The notes: a model not told the origin generated them from the letters alone. A DNA stretch of 64,000 nt from Leucaena leucocephala (GCA_037074615.1 CM073518.1:10540001-10604000), one strand, 5' to 3'; positions 33,180 through 45,603 are shown, counted from the stretch's first letter. Translations and numbers: made by a program.

Positions 33180-33727
33180 CCATCTTTCTACACCATTCAC
33201 CTTCATCTCTTCATCATTTCTTCATGGCATCTCATCTGAACAGCGATTGCAGTACAGCAAAAGTCATGAGAGGCTAGACCTTTAGTCTTTTGGTGATAGA
33301 TCTAATATCTTGAGCTCACGGACTGAAATGGGGAGTTTCTTCTATTCTAATTTGCATCTTGTCATATTATGATTGCTTCTAGATTTAGGGTTTTTTCATC
33401 ATATGCACAAGTTTTGAATATCAATTGATTATTCTCATATTAGACAATTGTAATTTACTTTGGATGTTTGAATGCTGGTTTAAATACAATATTTCAATTT
33501 TAAGTTTAAGCTAGTTGAACGGCTGTCAACGATCGTTGCTAATTGATTCGATTGCTTGAATTCTAGGGTTAGTCAATCGACGCTCATTCGAGGGCATTCT
33601 TCCATCTGGTTTAAATTACACACTAAGTGATCCTTAGCAGTTCAATAATAGTCTTTAACCTAGCTTTGATTAAAGGAGTTTAAAGAATATTAGGGTTCTG
33701 GACTCAATCGATCGATTAAGGTTTTAT
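33180..33727 (+). mobile_element. Older D-type LTR fragment, right flank of CACTA
   Basis: It aligns with 24342-24681 and 59144-59690 but carries many more differences than those two have from each other (for example AACAGCGATTGCAGTACAGCA). It starts where the CACTA ends and breaks off at about 33727, where about 45 bp of Tat leader follow. It was evidently the original target of the CACTA insertion. Confidence 0.75.
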
Positions 33728-33774
33728 ATTTTTGGGGCCCAGGAGATTGCTTAGGAATCCTTAACAAGTAAGGC

Positions 33775-33792
33775 TCCCTGGCAACGATACCA
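33775..33792 (-). other. Primer-binding site of the Tat-like element
   Basis: The minus strand reads TGGTATCGTTGCCAGGGA, three bases inside the 5' LTR end (33796). It matches the D element site at 60025-60042 (TGGCGCCGTTGCCGGGGA) except at four positions, all C/T or G/A. Confidence 0.7.
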
Positions 33793-33795
33793 TTT

Positions 33796-35268
33796 TGATA
33801 ACTATCATTCCTAATTATTAAACAAAACTAAGCTAACCAATAGTAAGTGGAGGCTAACCTATGTCGGATCATAAGGAGCTAATGGATGTTAGAGTTTCTA
33901 ATTAATCTATTGAGCCACAAATTAACAAGTTAAGCAGATGAGTTATGTTTTGAACTATCAACTAACTTCAAAAAGTAAATCTATGCTATTGTTTCTGTTT
34001 TTATGTGATTAAGATGATGAGATGAATGAATGATGACAGGGTGTTCCCTTGGAGATTACCTTACCTTCATTATCCATAGAATATCAAGAGTTAATCAATT
34101 GAATTAGAATAGGTTAGCTAACAACTCGCTAGCTAAATCTCAATCAAAACTACAACTCGCAGACATTGAATAGAGAATAGGAATTGTTCAATTCAGAGAC
34201 AGTAGAATATGAATTAAATAGAATTACTTCAATTAATCACAGCTATGTTCAACTAGATCAAAGATGAGAATTAATTAAAGGTTCATTATTGCAAAAATAA
34301 GAAATCCAACTCGGTTCCCTACTTCTTTGTCATCTACTACTCTAATTGAATCAATAAACCAGAAGTAAACATATCAACTTGATACAATTAAATCTGACTT
34401 AAAGACTCAATGACACTCCCTGTTAAGCTCAAGGATTCTGGTTCAGCATCATCTCCAATAGAGCACAGCAGCTTAGCCTTGCATTGTTAACTGAACTCCA
34501 GCAGTAACAGAGGAAGACACAGCAGTAGTCATGTGGAAATGGAAGGAGAAAATGGAGATGATGAGTTGCAGAACTATCCTCTGATTCTATGACTAGAACA
34601 GAGGAAAGTTGCAGAAGAGAAGTGAAGAATGAGAAGAAGAATGGATGGATGCATGAATGAATGGAGAAGCAGATGGAATGGAGCTGAATGGAATGAATGG
34701 TGAGGTGAAGTCTGATGTGATCTGGTCTACAGTGTAAAAACGTGTTTTTGCTGTAGTGATGATATAAATATATAAGAGAAGTGTGGAATGAGTGATGTGG
34801 TCTGAATCATGTGTGAACTTCTTCATCCCACTTGCTTCCACTAACACATGCCAATTCTATTACAGCACATGCTCTCCACTTTCTGTCATCAACTTGTCAT
34901 TCTGTTCAGATGCAATTTGCTAATGTGTGAATAGTGCTGAACACATGAATAGTGCCATATGCGTGTACAGTGCCAGCATTATGTATGATCTCCCACTTGC
35001 AATCTGTTATTAGACTTGAATCCAGTACATGTTCCAGCTGTCATTTTCCCTTAGTCCATTATGTTATTGATTTGGCCTATGATGGAAAAATGGAAGGAAA
35101 CAGATTATTTATCCAAGTAATCACTATAATTATATCAATTATTTCCCAATTATTCCATCTTCACATTATTAATTAATTCGCTAAATATAATAGTAAATGT
35201 GGATAGAATCAATAATAAAACTCTCTTTTAACATATTAAAAATCAATACAAATATGAGTTTATCAGAC
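33796..35268 (-). repeat. Tat-like 5' LTR, complete (1473 bp)
   Basis: On the plus strand it runs TGATAACTATC to GAGTTTATCA, giving the inverted termini TGATAA/TTATCA. The primer-binding site is adjacent on the inner side. Its outer 760 bp match the split left LTR. A GA-rich region (34540-34700 plus strand) and several ATG-rich spurious ORFs are present. Confidence 0.75.
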
Positions 35269-36350
35269 ACCTCAGCTACTGACTTAGTATTTCCAGGGAA
35301 TTCTAGAATCTTATCTCCTCATGAACAGCTGAGATTGTGCCACGTGTCCTTTTGCTTTTTCTTGAGTTTTCTTCTTCCCCTAAATCAGTGCCATGTGGCA
35401 TCTTGGTGGGTCCCATGAGGACACCTTACATGCCACCTCATGCCTCCAGATAAGTCCAAAGCTTTATGTGATCAATTCCCCAGTTATAACTTCAATCTGG
35501 TAATTATTCTTTATTAAAAATCAATAAAATATTATTTTAATTTCACTTGGACCCACGTAACTCTGGGGCCACATTTTTGGACAACTTGGAATGCCATATT
35601 GGGTCTGTAATCAAGCTCAAGTACTCTGATGGCTCAATTCCTAAGAAACTTTCCTTATACTAATATCCTTAAATTATCCTAATTTTTGAGTTAAATTCAA
35701 TTTAACTCTTTTAGCGATTCTAACATTTTTACCTTATCAAGAGAAATGGAATGGATGGTTCAGATCGAATCATGATAAACGGCTCATATCGCTTAGCTTT
35801 CTCACCAAGCTTAGCCTGCATCATCATGATGACATCTTCAAGGGATATCTTTCATGCTAGGTGGTGCCATGGTAGGGCCCTTGGGACACCTCAGCTACTG
35901 ACTCAGTGCTTCTAGAGAATTCCAGTTTCTTATCTGGTAATGAGCGGTTAAGATTGTGCCACGTGTCCTTAGCTTTTTCTTGAGTTTTCTTCTTCCCCTA
36001 TATTAATGCCATGTGGTGTCTTGGTGGGTCCCATGAGGACACCTTACACGTTACCTCATGGCTCCAGATAAGTCCAAAGCTTTATCTAATCAATTTCCCA
36101 GTTATCACTTCAACCGAGTAATTATACTTTTACTGAAAATCCTTAAAATATTATTTTAATTCCACTTGGAACTACATAATTCTTGGGCAACATTTTTGGA
36201 CTTCTTGGAATGCTATCTTGGTCTCTAATCAAGCTCAACTACTCTAACGGCTCAATTCCCAAGAAACTTCCCTTATACCGATATTCTTAAATTACCCTAA
36301 TTTTTTATATAAATTCCAGACACCTCTTTTAGTGGTTCTAATATTTCTAG
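35269..36350 (-). repeat. Tandem duplication inside group B LTR
   Basis: The segment beginning CCTCAGCTACTGACT occurs at 35274 and again at 35889, about 615 bp apart, and both run through the CCACGTGTCC and CCATGTGGC blocks. Near 35738 the first copy is joined by CCTTATCAAGAGA, a phrase found at about 2996 in the same LTR. The two copies differ by many substitutions, so the duplication is old. Confidence 0.7.
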
Positions 36351-37080
36351 AAATTTATTCTAATATAAAATGAATTTATTGCAAAGTCTAATAATTTTTT
36401 AAGACTCAGAAGTCCTGTTAAAAATTTATACATTTCTTCAAATCATTTATCGGTGTCCTTTTCTACTATAAAATCCATAATTAATTCTACAAGATTCCTT
36501 TTTGACCTCTGTTAGTTTCATAAATTCTTATATTAATTATATAAATTTACCACAAAATTTTATCTGATATGAGGTATGAAAGATACTGCAATAATTGCCA
36601 AACTTTTGAAATTAATATCATTTTTTTGGGACCTCAAATCAAAATTTTGTGTTGCGTTAAACTGATCAGAATAACTTTCTCTATTTTCTGTAAAATTTTG
36701 GACAAAACCATTTTTGGGCATTTTCTAGCTCAACTTTCAATAATTATAATTTTGCCCTTAACTTTTGGAAATTACACTTTAGTCCCTTAACTTTTCATAA
36801 TTATACATAATGGCCCACAACTTGTGTCAATTTCCATTTTTGCACTACTAAAATTTTAGACTTTTTACTGTAGTCCATTTATTTTCCAAAATGACCATTA
36901 AGCCCCTAGGGACTTTCACTATTTACATATAAGTTCCTATACTTTCACTTTTTTGTAGTTTAGTCCCTAAAAATCCTTTGTATGTTTTAGGGACTTCTGT
37001 ACAAAGGGGCCTGGTAGCCTATATTTTTTAGGCTACTTTATGAATCTCTGGGTCTAAAAAATTTAGGATATTACATCCAT

Positions 37081-37826
37081 GTCCTAAATGTAGTTTTAAA
37101 AAGTAGCATTCAATAGATATTGTTAGTGAGCATTAGATATTTAAACCCTTCCCACAAGAGTATATTTTTTGGCAACTACATGGGGAACGGTCAGATAAAA
37201 TTGTTGAGTCAGTTCCCGTAATTTGACTAATAGGAGTATGAGAGGAAGAATTTGATGTCGTGAATGATGCTTTCTATGTTCATGAAAGTGAAAAGCTGAT
37301 GAAGTAGAGGGCCTTATCCAGAGTTCGTTAGAAACAAAAATGCTAGGATAAATTTTTCAATAAGCTAATCAAAGAATCCATTTATCGAAGAATACTTCGA
37401 TAAATGATGTATTGTGAAATATATCGATATGTCTGATAACATATGTTTTGAAAGAATATTTTTCAAAGAGTTATTCAATAAGTACATTTATCCAATACCT
37501 ATTCGATAAATCATGCACTATCTTTTCATAATTTATTGAAGATTTATCGAAGTCCTTTTTGATAAGGCTAATTATTGAAGAATTGCTAGATAAGATTTTA
37601 ACTATATCAAATACAATTCTTCAACAATTTATTGAAGACCTTTTCGATAAGAGGGTTCTTCGATAAGCTCTTCAATAAGAAAAGCCATTTTTGCCAAAAC
37701 AGTTTTAAATAAGACTTTATCAAATTTTTATATGTGATCTTAAATCATTTAGAAATAATTGCTTTATACTTACATTGATTATATATCATTACTAAAGAAT
37801 TTTTTTAAGATTTTTTATAGGTTAGA
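37081..37826. other. Pre-insertion DNA with TCGATAA-type motifs
   Basis: It continues the sequence interrupted at 1896. No coding region is seen. From about 37330 to 37690, motifs like TTTATCGAAG, TTCGATAA and TTCAATAAG recur some dozen times in both orientations, so many short hairpins are possible. It may be the remains of a Copia LTR, by analogy with the AATCGATTAA-rich LTR at 43919-45603. Confidence 0.4.
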
Positions 37827-38782
37827 TGAACATCCTAAATTTTCCCTATCTGTATAAAACTGATAGAGAAAAGAGGTTAAGAAGGGATTGGGATGATAAT
37901 CAATGTAAGAAAGATAGAAGGTATAAAGTTATAAAGCTAAAGGGATGAAACTATAAATAGTTAAAGTTCAGGGACTAAACTATAAATAGTGAAAGTCCAA
38001 GGACCTAAATGGAGTTTTGAGATTTCAGGTATCAAATTGGAATTTCAAATTTAGTAGAAGGGACTAAAATGGAATTTGTCAATTTCAGGCACTAAAGTGC
38101 AATTTTGCTAAAATTCAGGGATAAAAGTGTAATTATGTAAAGTTGAGCCAGAAAAGGCCCAAATTGCTCAAAAATGTTTCATTCCCAAATTTTACCAAGA
38201 AATACAGGACAGAATTTAGCCTTAAGATGGAAGTTGAATTTTTCCCTTGGTACCCATGTTGCCCGAATCGTTAGAACAAAGAGGGAAGAGTTAGATGAAG
38301 TTAGAAGTGTGTAAATGACATTTAGATAAGTTAGTTTGGATGGTTAGTTATTGAACTTAATTGATATTCTTAACTTTACATTATCTTGATACTTTTGGCC
38401 TAGGGTTTTCTGGCCTAGGGAATTTCAATGATCTAATGATTCCATTGAATCTAAATGATGATTTCGTGTAGGATTGAATAAGTTTGGACCCTTGGAAGTA
38501 TTAAAATTGAAAAGGGAGATTTTGAAACCCTTTATGTTATTGTTCATATGAGTGAATAGTGATAAGAATTTTATGATTTTGATGTTTCCAATCGATTTAA
38601 AATAAAAAATTGTGTGGGATTAAGTAGAGAAACAAGTATTGGAAGCATTGGAATCAAAATGAGAATTTTTAGAAAATGTTGAGAGTACTATATGGTTCTG
38701 TCTAGATTAGGAGCAACAGCTATAATTTTGAAATTATGAGTTCATAAATAGATTCAGAAGGAAAAATTATGGAGGGTAAAGT
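37827..38782 (+). mobile_element. Group F LTR, 5' fragment
   Basis: It starts TGAACATCCTAAATTTTCCC and parallels the first part of the next LTR and its group A and B relatives, then stops where the next copy begins at 38783. The remaining part is not seen to the right. Confidence 0.6.
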
Positions 38783-39965
38783 TGTCACATCTTGATTTTT
38801 CCCTATTTGTATGGAACAAACAGTGGAACCTCTAAGGGCTAGATAAAGGAAAGAGTTTTGGAAGGGATTGTGACGATGATCAAAAGAAATGATAAAGGTT
38901 AGATGAGTATTGAAGAAAGAGAGGGACTAAACTAAAAATTCTAAAAGTTTCATGGTGCAAAATAGAAGTAGACATAAGTTATGGGCCATTTAATTATGAA
39001 AAGTTGAGGGACTAAAGTGCAATTTTCAAAAGTTGAGGGGCAAAAGGGTAATTATATAAAGTTAAGTCAGAAAAGGCCCAAAACTGCCCAGAAGCATTTC
39101 AGTCACAAATTTTACTAATAAATAGAGAAAATGATTCTAATCAGTTCAACGCAACATGAAATTTTGATTTGAGGTCCCGATAAATTGATCTGAATTTCCA
39201 AAGTTTAGAAAATTAGTACAATATTTTTTGGACCTCAGAATCAGATAAAATTTTACAGTAAATTTTTAAATTAATATAAGAATTTATGAAACTAACATAA
39301 CTCAAAAAGGAGTTATGTAGAATTTATAGTAGAATAAACCACATGATAAATACTTTTCAGGAGAATTTCTTGGGAGTTAAGCCCATGAAGGTAAGGGACC
39401 AAGTAAAAGGCCCAAAATGGTACCTTATAAGCCCAATAATACTTTTAGAAAGGTTTATGGGCCAGTGTTAATAAAGACCTTAAAAAATAAAAAATTATGA
39501 AAATGCCATTATGTTATGTAAAATTACAAAAATACCCTGTATTGTAATACTAAACAAGAGATGAGTGGAGGGTATTTTGGTCATTTTGATAGGATAAAAT
39601 ACTAAGGGATGATACCAAGGGCATTTTAGTCATTTTCTAAGGGATGATAAGCTGATAAATACACATTCCAATAATGTCAATGGTAGAAAAAATCTAGATA
39701 CTAGATTTAAGGTCAGAAAATATATTATGGAATCTCCGAAAAATTAGTTATTAAACAGTTTGGTTTTTGTGAAATTTGACCGGACCGGTACCCGATTGGA
39801 CTAGAATTTTTCTAATAAGATCCTAGCTCTAAATTGCGACAAACAAGGCCCTAAATTATGTCATAAAGTGTCTTATAGGGCAAGCTTGGTGCAAGAATGA
39901 ATTTGACCATTGGATCAAATAGTGAAAGATTAAATCCTAGCCATACATTTCCACCCAACCTTTTC

Positions 39966-39973
39966 TATATATA
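39966..39973 (+). promoter_or_regulatory. TATA box of group F LTR
   Basis: CTATATATACCCCC occupies the position of the TATA-plus-C-run found in sister LTRs. Confidence 0.45.
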
Positions 39974-40090
39974 CCCCCTCATTTCTGCACATTCACACCA
40001 AGCATTGGGAACCATGGGGAGGTTCTACCAAAATGGAATTCAAGCAAGAAGAAGAGGGAAATCAAGTAGCTAAATAAGTAAGGATCCAAG

Positions 40091-40590
40091 TAGGCATGGA
40101 AACAGGCCAGGCTAGGCCAGGCCTGTTAAATGATAATTGGCCTGAGCCTGGCCTGTAGCCTGTTACAGGCTATTTTTTTGTATAAGCCTGGCCTGTATAA
40201 ATATCTGGCCTAACCTGAAGCCTGTTAAAAAAGCCTGTTAATACTCACTACAACATAACAATAAAATATAAGTTATAATATATAGAGAAACAATAAAAAT
40301 AATAATAAAATGAGTTAGTTCAGTGGTTTAATAATTATATTATGTTCAATAGGTAGTGGGTTCAACACCCACTTATTAGATATCTATATTAAATATATTT
40401 TGATAACAGGCTCAGGCCGCCTGACAGGCCTAACAGGCTTTTCAAGAAATTTGAGCTTGGCCTATTAAAGAAAATAGGCTTTAATACAGGCCTGAGCATG
40501 TATATTTTTTTAAACAGGCCAGGCTAGGCTAGGACGAATACAGGCCAGGCCATAGGCCCCTGACAGGCAGCTTGGCCTGTTTCCATCCCA
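40091..40590. mobile_element. hAT-like MITE, 500 bp
   Basis: The termini TAGGCATGGAAACAGGCC and, inverted, TGGGATGGAAACAGGCC form an imperfect terminal inverted repeat. It is flanked by 8-bp GATCCAAG (40083-40090) and TATCCAAG (40591-40598), 7 of 8 identical, as expected for hAT. The ends are dense in CAGGCCAGGC-type repeats in inverted orientation. There is no coding capacity. Confidence 0.8.
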
Positions 40591-43097
40591 TATCCAAGGT
40601 AACTTCTTCCTCCTATCTTTGTATTATGTTATAGGAAGATTTCTCTTGGATTTGAATGGTTGAAACACCATTTTTCTCTCCATGTGAGCTGCTGGACGTT
40701 CTGTCTTGATGGGGGAAAAAGATGAATATTGAGTTATAAAATATTTAGATAAGCTTAAAAAATCTAGAATTAAGTAATTTGAGCTTAGAAATTCATATAA
40801 TCTTGGAATTGTAATCTTGAACCCTTTTTATCACTATTCATGTTCCTAGGCAGGAGTTAGAATTTCATGATTTTGATGCTTCCAATAGTTTTAAAATGGA
40901 AAATTATATGGGATAAAGTAGAAAAACAAGTATTAGAATTAAAATAAGAATTTTTAGAATTTATGAAGGTGTTGTGCGGTTCTGGACAGGTTTCATAGGA
41001 GGAGTTTGATTTTCATAATTCCAAACATCATATTTGGATTCCTTGGACAAAATTATGTAAGATTGGTCTAGAGGTAGGGTTTTAAGGAAGTTAGTGTGCA
41101 TGGATTATGTAATGGCTCTAATAAGTTGTATACACCACGTAATTATATTTAGGACCTTGAGACATCCAAGAGGATGTTGGGAAGTGGTTGACCGAAAGTA
41201 TGCATGGTTGGAAGCTTAGGGAGCAAGTGCAAGAACAAGAGACAAAGCTTATGTTTAAGGTAGTGGACTTACCCTTTATATGCTTGATGTGGTATGCTTA
41301 TGTGTTGACATGTATATGATGATTGAATGATGTTGTGACATGATGAATGATGTTGAATATGTTATGAATAACATATTTCCCATGGACATGCATTTTTATA
41401 CAAAGCATATAGCATGATGGCATGTTACTAAATGAAGAAAGTTTAATGAAATTACTTAGGTCCTGGAGCAGTCTTATTTTGACTCTAGTTTGACCTAGCA
41501 AATGAAGGAATTAATTCAAAAAATTTTATTAACAATTAGTACACATACAGATCTTTAAATGCATAGGTAACACGTCTCATTTGGATGTGTATATCAAGAG
41601 AAATGAATTTCCAAAGTTACAAGATAGAATCTGGAATTTTCAAAAAACCATATGAACAGTAAAAGTAGCCATTTAACTGTATTGATTGGCAAAGTAAATG
41701 TCCAGATTTATATTTGTCCCTTAAAGAGATATTAAAGAGCTTCAATTAGAAATTTGGATCACCTCCGTACAATTTTTCTAGAATTAGTTATGAATTTTTA
41801 AAATTGGATTGTCAATCTGGAAATTACCAAGTAAATAGTACCTGAGAGTCAAATTTAAAAATTTTAATTTTTGGGCTAAATTAATGCTTCTGCTAGTTAA
41901 ATACGCTTGCAAATACATACTATGAGATGTTAAAAGTAGGATGTTTCAAAAGTCAAGGCATTGATTAATTCAAAGATAAGGCAATTAACCACAAATAAAG
42001 AAAATTAGGGGTTAAGTGGTTAATTGAGTGTAATGTTCATAAATGTTAGGTAATTTGGTTATGATGAATGAATAATTATGCTATGTTTAGGCTTTGACTT
42101 GCGAGCTCAAAGAACGCAGCCATATATCAAGAAGAAGTGACAAAAGAAAGGTTAAAGGAAGAGCAAGGAATAGAGGTAGTAAAATTACCTATTTGTATAC
42201 TTAAGTTGCTTGGATGTTTTATGTGATGTTTACTTTCTTTGATTATGTGAAGCATGTATAATTAAGTGATGCTTTGTTTCTTTTTATTCTATGGCCATAT
42301 ATTATAATTAAGGGACATAGAAGCATGTAAGTTATCATTATGCAAGTATAATCATTAAGTGCACACATATTAACATCAAGCATGCAGTTGCATACATTGT
42401 ATGGTATCTGTTTGCTACTAAGATTTGCCTCAAAATCTCAACCCTTCCATATCGATCCAATCACAACAGGTCTTCTCAAGATGGAGGAGATAAAGATGCA
42501 TGAAGAGAAGTTAAGAATTATTTAGCATGATTGATATGTGATCGATGTATGTTATGTATTTGTATGTAAAGTTAGTTGTTGGAATTTGCCACTATGAATA
42601 GTAACTCATAGTGAGGTAGTGATATTTAAGCTGAATTGAAGAATAGTAAATGATAGAATAAATGTATGAAATTTTACCAAAATTTATTTAATATGTCAAG
42701 CTTGGTTTGACCCCAAGAATACCTTATTTCAGTTTCTGTACAAAGAGAACAAATTTTTCAAAGTTAGGGACTAGAAACTATTTTTAGGATTTTTGACCAC
42801 ATGAACAATAATATTTGACACTAATACTGTACTGATTGGTAGAGTATTTGGTCTGAGATGTATTTTTCCTTCAAAGTTTATTATGTTAGCTTTGTGTATC
42901 CTTTTGAACCACTTTATTTTGATTTTTCTTGAATTAATTATGATTTTTTGAAGTTCATCACCAAATCTAGAAATACCAAATGAATAGTACCCATAAAGTT
43001 TAGAAATTCTAGATTTTGTAATCGAACTTCAATGGATATTTAAGTGGTTCTAAATGCTATCGAATGGTTCCTAAGGTTTTTAAAAGTAAGATGTTAC

Positions 43098-43866
43098 ACT
43101 AAATCAAAGAGATCAACCAAAGAACTAAAGCATATTGTACACGTCAGCAATAATGGCTATATTTGACAATGGCTACTTCAACGAAATTTTGAAGATGAAG
43201 TATAAAAGAAGAAACCAAAATGAGAAAGCTGAAGAGTTGGGATACTTAATAAGAAAATCTTGCAATGTATTACTATCATATTCAATGATAGTCTCTGTTT
43301 CACTTTGTTTCTTATCTTTGATTTATAACATATCATATTCTTGTAAAGGGAGAGAAATTTAGAGTTTGTGAGCTTAATGTTTATCAAAACATCTCTACTG
43401 AGAGAGAGTTATCTTTGTATAATTATTTTCAATATTGCGCAAGAGTGTGAACTCTTGAGTGAATTATTACCTTACGAATGTAAGGGGAGTGAGAGGGATT
43501 CTCACTATTATAACCTTATGGGATGTAAGGGGGAGTGGGGGATTCTCACTGATTGTATACCTTACGAGTTGTAAGGGAGAGTGAGAAGGAATTCTCATGT
43601 TAATGTACTGAGGCACCAAGAGCCCACTGAATCTTAGGGATATAGTGAAACACTCAGAGGAGCTCTCTGGGGAATGGACGTAGGTCAAGTATATTAGACT
43701 AAACTAGTATAAACTGACTCGTGCAAACTTTCTTCAACAACTTCTTTCTTCAGTGATATCATTTCTAACTCTACTCTTTAAATTTGTTTTAAATGTCTTT
43801 AGAGTTTTCAAAAGTTCTAAAATCAACCAATTCAACTACCTCTTGGGTGATACAGCCAGATTCAAC
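43098..43866 (+). mobile_element. Copia (SIRE-like) LTR 3' fragment
   Basis: It contains GAATGGACGTAGGTCAAG and ends ACCTCTTGGGTGATACAG, then GATTCAACA, phrases typical of the 3' ends of SIRE-like Copia LTRs. A related phrase occurs inverted at 43935-44130 in the next solo LTR. A tandem repeat of three roughly 45-bp units (CCTTACG, TGTAAGG and GATTCTCACT) lies at 43462-43597. A 75-codon ORF at 43135-43362 has no recognisable domain and I do not count it as a gene. Confidence 0.55.
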
Positions 43867-43918
43867 ACATCCAAGTGACATCACAAGGGATGCATGGCAT
43901 GTGAGGTTGTGCAATTCT

Positions 43919-45603
43919 TGTTAGTATCGACAGAAACACCCAAGAGGGTGTGAATTGGGTGTTTTAAAATTTTTAAATTTAAAAATCTTAAAGACAACTA
44001 GAGAACAATAGAGTAAAGAGAATAAAGATTATAAAGATATCACCGAAGGATAGAAGAATCAACACACAGTAATTTATCCTGGTTTGAACTAATCCTCTTG
44101 TCCTACGTCTAGTCCCAATAAGCCTTCTGAGATTTTCAACTATACCCCAAGATTTGAATGGGTTCTTGGTGCCTCAGTACAATAAGTTATCCTCTCAATC
44201 ACTCCCCTTTACTTCCTACATGGTAATAATCCCAACTTAAGAGATCAAATATCTTAAGTCTACAGAATGAATGAAAAATTTTATCAATCTCTCTTACAGA
44301 GTATATACGATAATGACCACTGAAGCACAAGAATATTGGGTTACAGAATAATGAATAAAGAATCAAAGTGTGGAATAAATTCAGTCGTTGTTGTTCTCTT
44401 CTTTCATTAATACTGAGTCTTCCTTAAATAGCATTTATGTTGTTTGGTAGCCGTTAGACTCAAACTTGTAACCGTTGTAACCATTAGAGTTAAGGAGTCG
44501 TTAGTAGGTAGGTGAGCATTTAATGCTTTGTTAGATGTAGCAAGTTTCCGTTGGCCTAGCCTTCATCATTTCAAACTTTAGCCTTTTCTCATTCTCAAAA
44601 TATTTGTCAGAAGTTTAAGTATTGATTAAGTATATGAACAATTAATAATCAACTTATATTATAGAGATCAAGTTCTAATAATATTTAGATAGCTTTCTAA
44701 AAAAATATTATATTAGTCGATTAAATATCATTAATTCGATCAATGTTTCAATTACTAGAAGAATAGAAAACATAGCATCACTTGATCAGAGTATTCAACA
44801 ATATTCAATATAAATTGATAAGTTAAGTTTATAAAAAAGATTTACAAAGAAGAATGATGAGAAACATAATCATACTTTAGATTTGGATCAAACATATATA
44901 GCTCAGAGAGAGAGGCAATTAGTTTCAACATAAACAGAGAAGTATCATCAAAATATATGAAGTTAGTAGAACAATTAATCCATTAATGTAAGTTAATCAA
45001 ATTCTTAGTTGATTAATGTCTCTGGAGGAAATAACACAGAAAGCTTTTCAGAATTTGTTAATCGAATAACTAATCCATTAATGTAAGTTAATCGAATCCT
45101 TAATCGATTAATGTCTCTAAAGGAATTAACACAAAAGGCTTTTCACAACAGATTAATCGAATAATTAATCCATTAATGTAAGTTAATCGAATAGCTAATT
45201 GATTAATTAATTCATATTTAATTTTCACAAAATGATTCTAAACTAATTAATCAAACAGTTAATGAATTAATTTAGATTAATTGATTAGTTAATCGATTAA
45301 TAGAGTTTGTTTTGACTAAAGGAAAAATAATTTTGAATAGATTAATTGATTAGACAATCGATTAATTAAAATTAATCGATAAACAAATCAATTAACTCAT
45401 TTATCTTTTCAATTCTAGAGAACAACTTTTGAAACTTTAATCGAATAGTTAATTGATTAATGAACATTCATTAATCAATTAAGTATAATTAATCTATTGA
45501 CTTGATTTAATTTTAACAACTTGATTGATTAAATAATCTTTTATAGAAACAAATTGAGTTACTTTTTACATCATCAAAACATCATTAAGTATGGATTCTA
45601 ACA
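43919..45603 (-). mobile_element. SIRE-like Copia solo LTR, TSD ATTCT
   Basis: On the minus strand it starts TGTTAGAATCCATACTTAAT and ends CTAACA-type inverted termini (plus strand TGTTAGTATCGACAG at 43919). A perfect 5-bp duplication ATTCT lies at 43914-43918 and 45604-45608. The phrase AAGAGGGTGTGAATTGGG near 43945 is typical of these LTRs. No internal region is present, so this is a solo LTR of 1685 bp. Confidence 0.85.
44985..45510. repeat. AATCGATTAA-type palindrome array in the Copia solo LTR
   Basis: Some twenty imperfect copies of TTAATCGATTAA or half-sites (TTAATCGAAT, TAATTGATTAA) occur in about 525 bp. Part of it is a repeat of roughly 80-90 bp containing AATCGATTAATGTCTCT, seen twice or three times at about 45000-45190. 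Confidence 0.75.

Larger units (their letters stand above)
3424..35268 (-). mobile_element. Tat/Athila-like Gypsy element carrying nested insertions
   Basis: The 5' LTR lies on the right (33796-35268) and a truncated 3' LTR on the left (3424-3885 plus about 15264-15569). On the minus strand the LTR begins TGATAAACTCATATTTG. A primer-binding site follows the 5' LTR at 33775-33792, and a polypurine tract (AAGTGTGGGGGAG) precedes the 3' LTR at 15571-15583. Protease and integrase fragments (20149-21272) are of the Tat/Athila kind; reverse transcriptase and most of gag are missing. Nested inside are a Copia element, a group C solo LTR, a group A LTR, two D LTR pieces and a CACTA transposon. It sits inside the group B LTR of 1897-37075. 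Non-autonomous and old. Confidence 0.75.
1897..37075 (-). mobile_element. Solo LTR, group B, split by a 31.8 kb insertion
   Basis: The LTR occupies 1897-3423 and 35269-37075 and is flanked by a perfect 5-bp duplication, TCCAT (1892-1896 and 37076-37080). This shows that both halves belong to one insertion. The split point (CTTGAGAC at 3416-3423, then ACACCTCAGC at 35271 on) matches the continuous sequence in the copy at about 671-700. The right half contains a second copy of the central LTR portion, so the LTR carries an internal tandem duplication. The older pre-insertion DNA is 1808-1896 and 37081 onward. Confidence 0.8.
38783..43097 (+). mobile_element. Group F LTR, about 3.8 kb without its MITE
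   Basis: It starts TGTCACATCTTG and ends AAGATGTTACA. It follows the order of the other long LTRs (mid-LTR TATA, then conserved stretches). A 500-bp hAT-like element is inserted at 40091-40590. No internal region follows. I do not see a target duplication, so one end may be altered. Confidence 0.7.

Noticed and set aside
33180..33727. CACTA insertion with matching D LTR flanks as a simple insertion
   Set aside because: The left flank runs 340 bp past the right flank's start and belongs to a much younger D copy, so the two sides cannot come from one interrupted LTR.
43135..43362. 75-codon ORF with a hydrophobic segment
   Set aside because: It lies in a Copia LTR-like fragment, with no homologous frame recognised and no start context or neighbour to support a gene.
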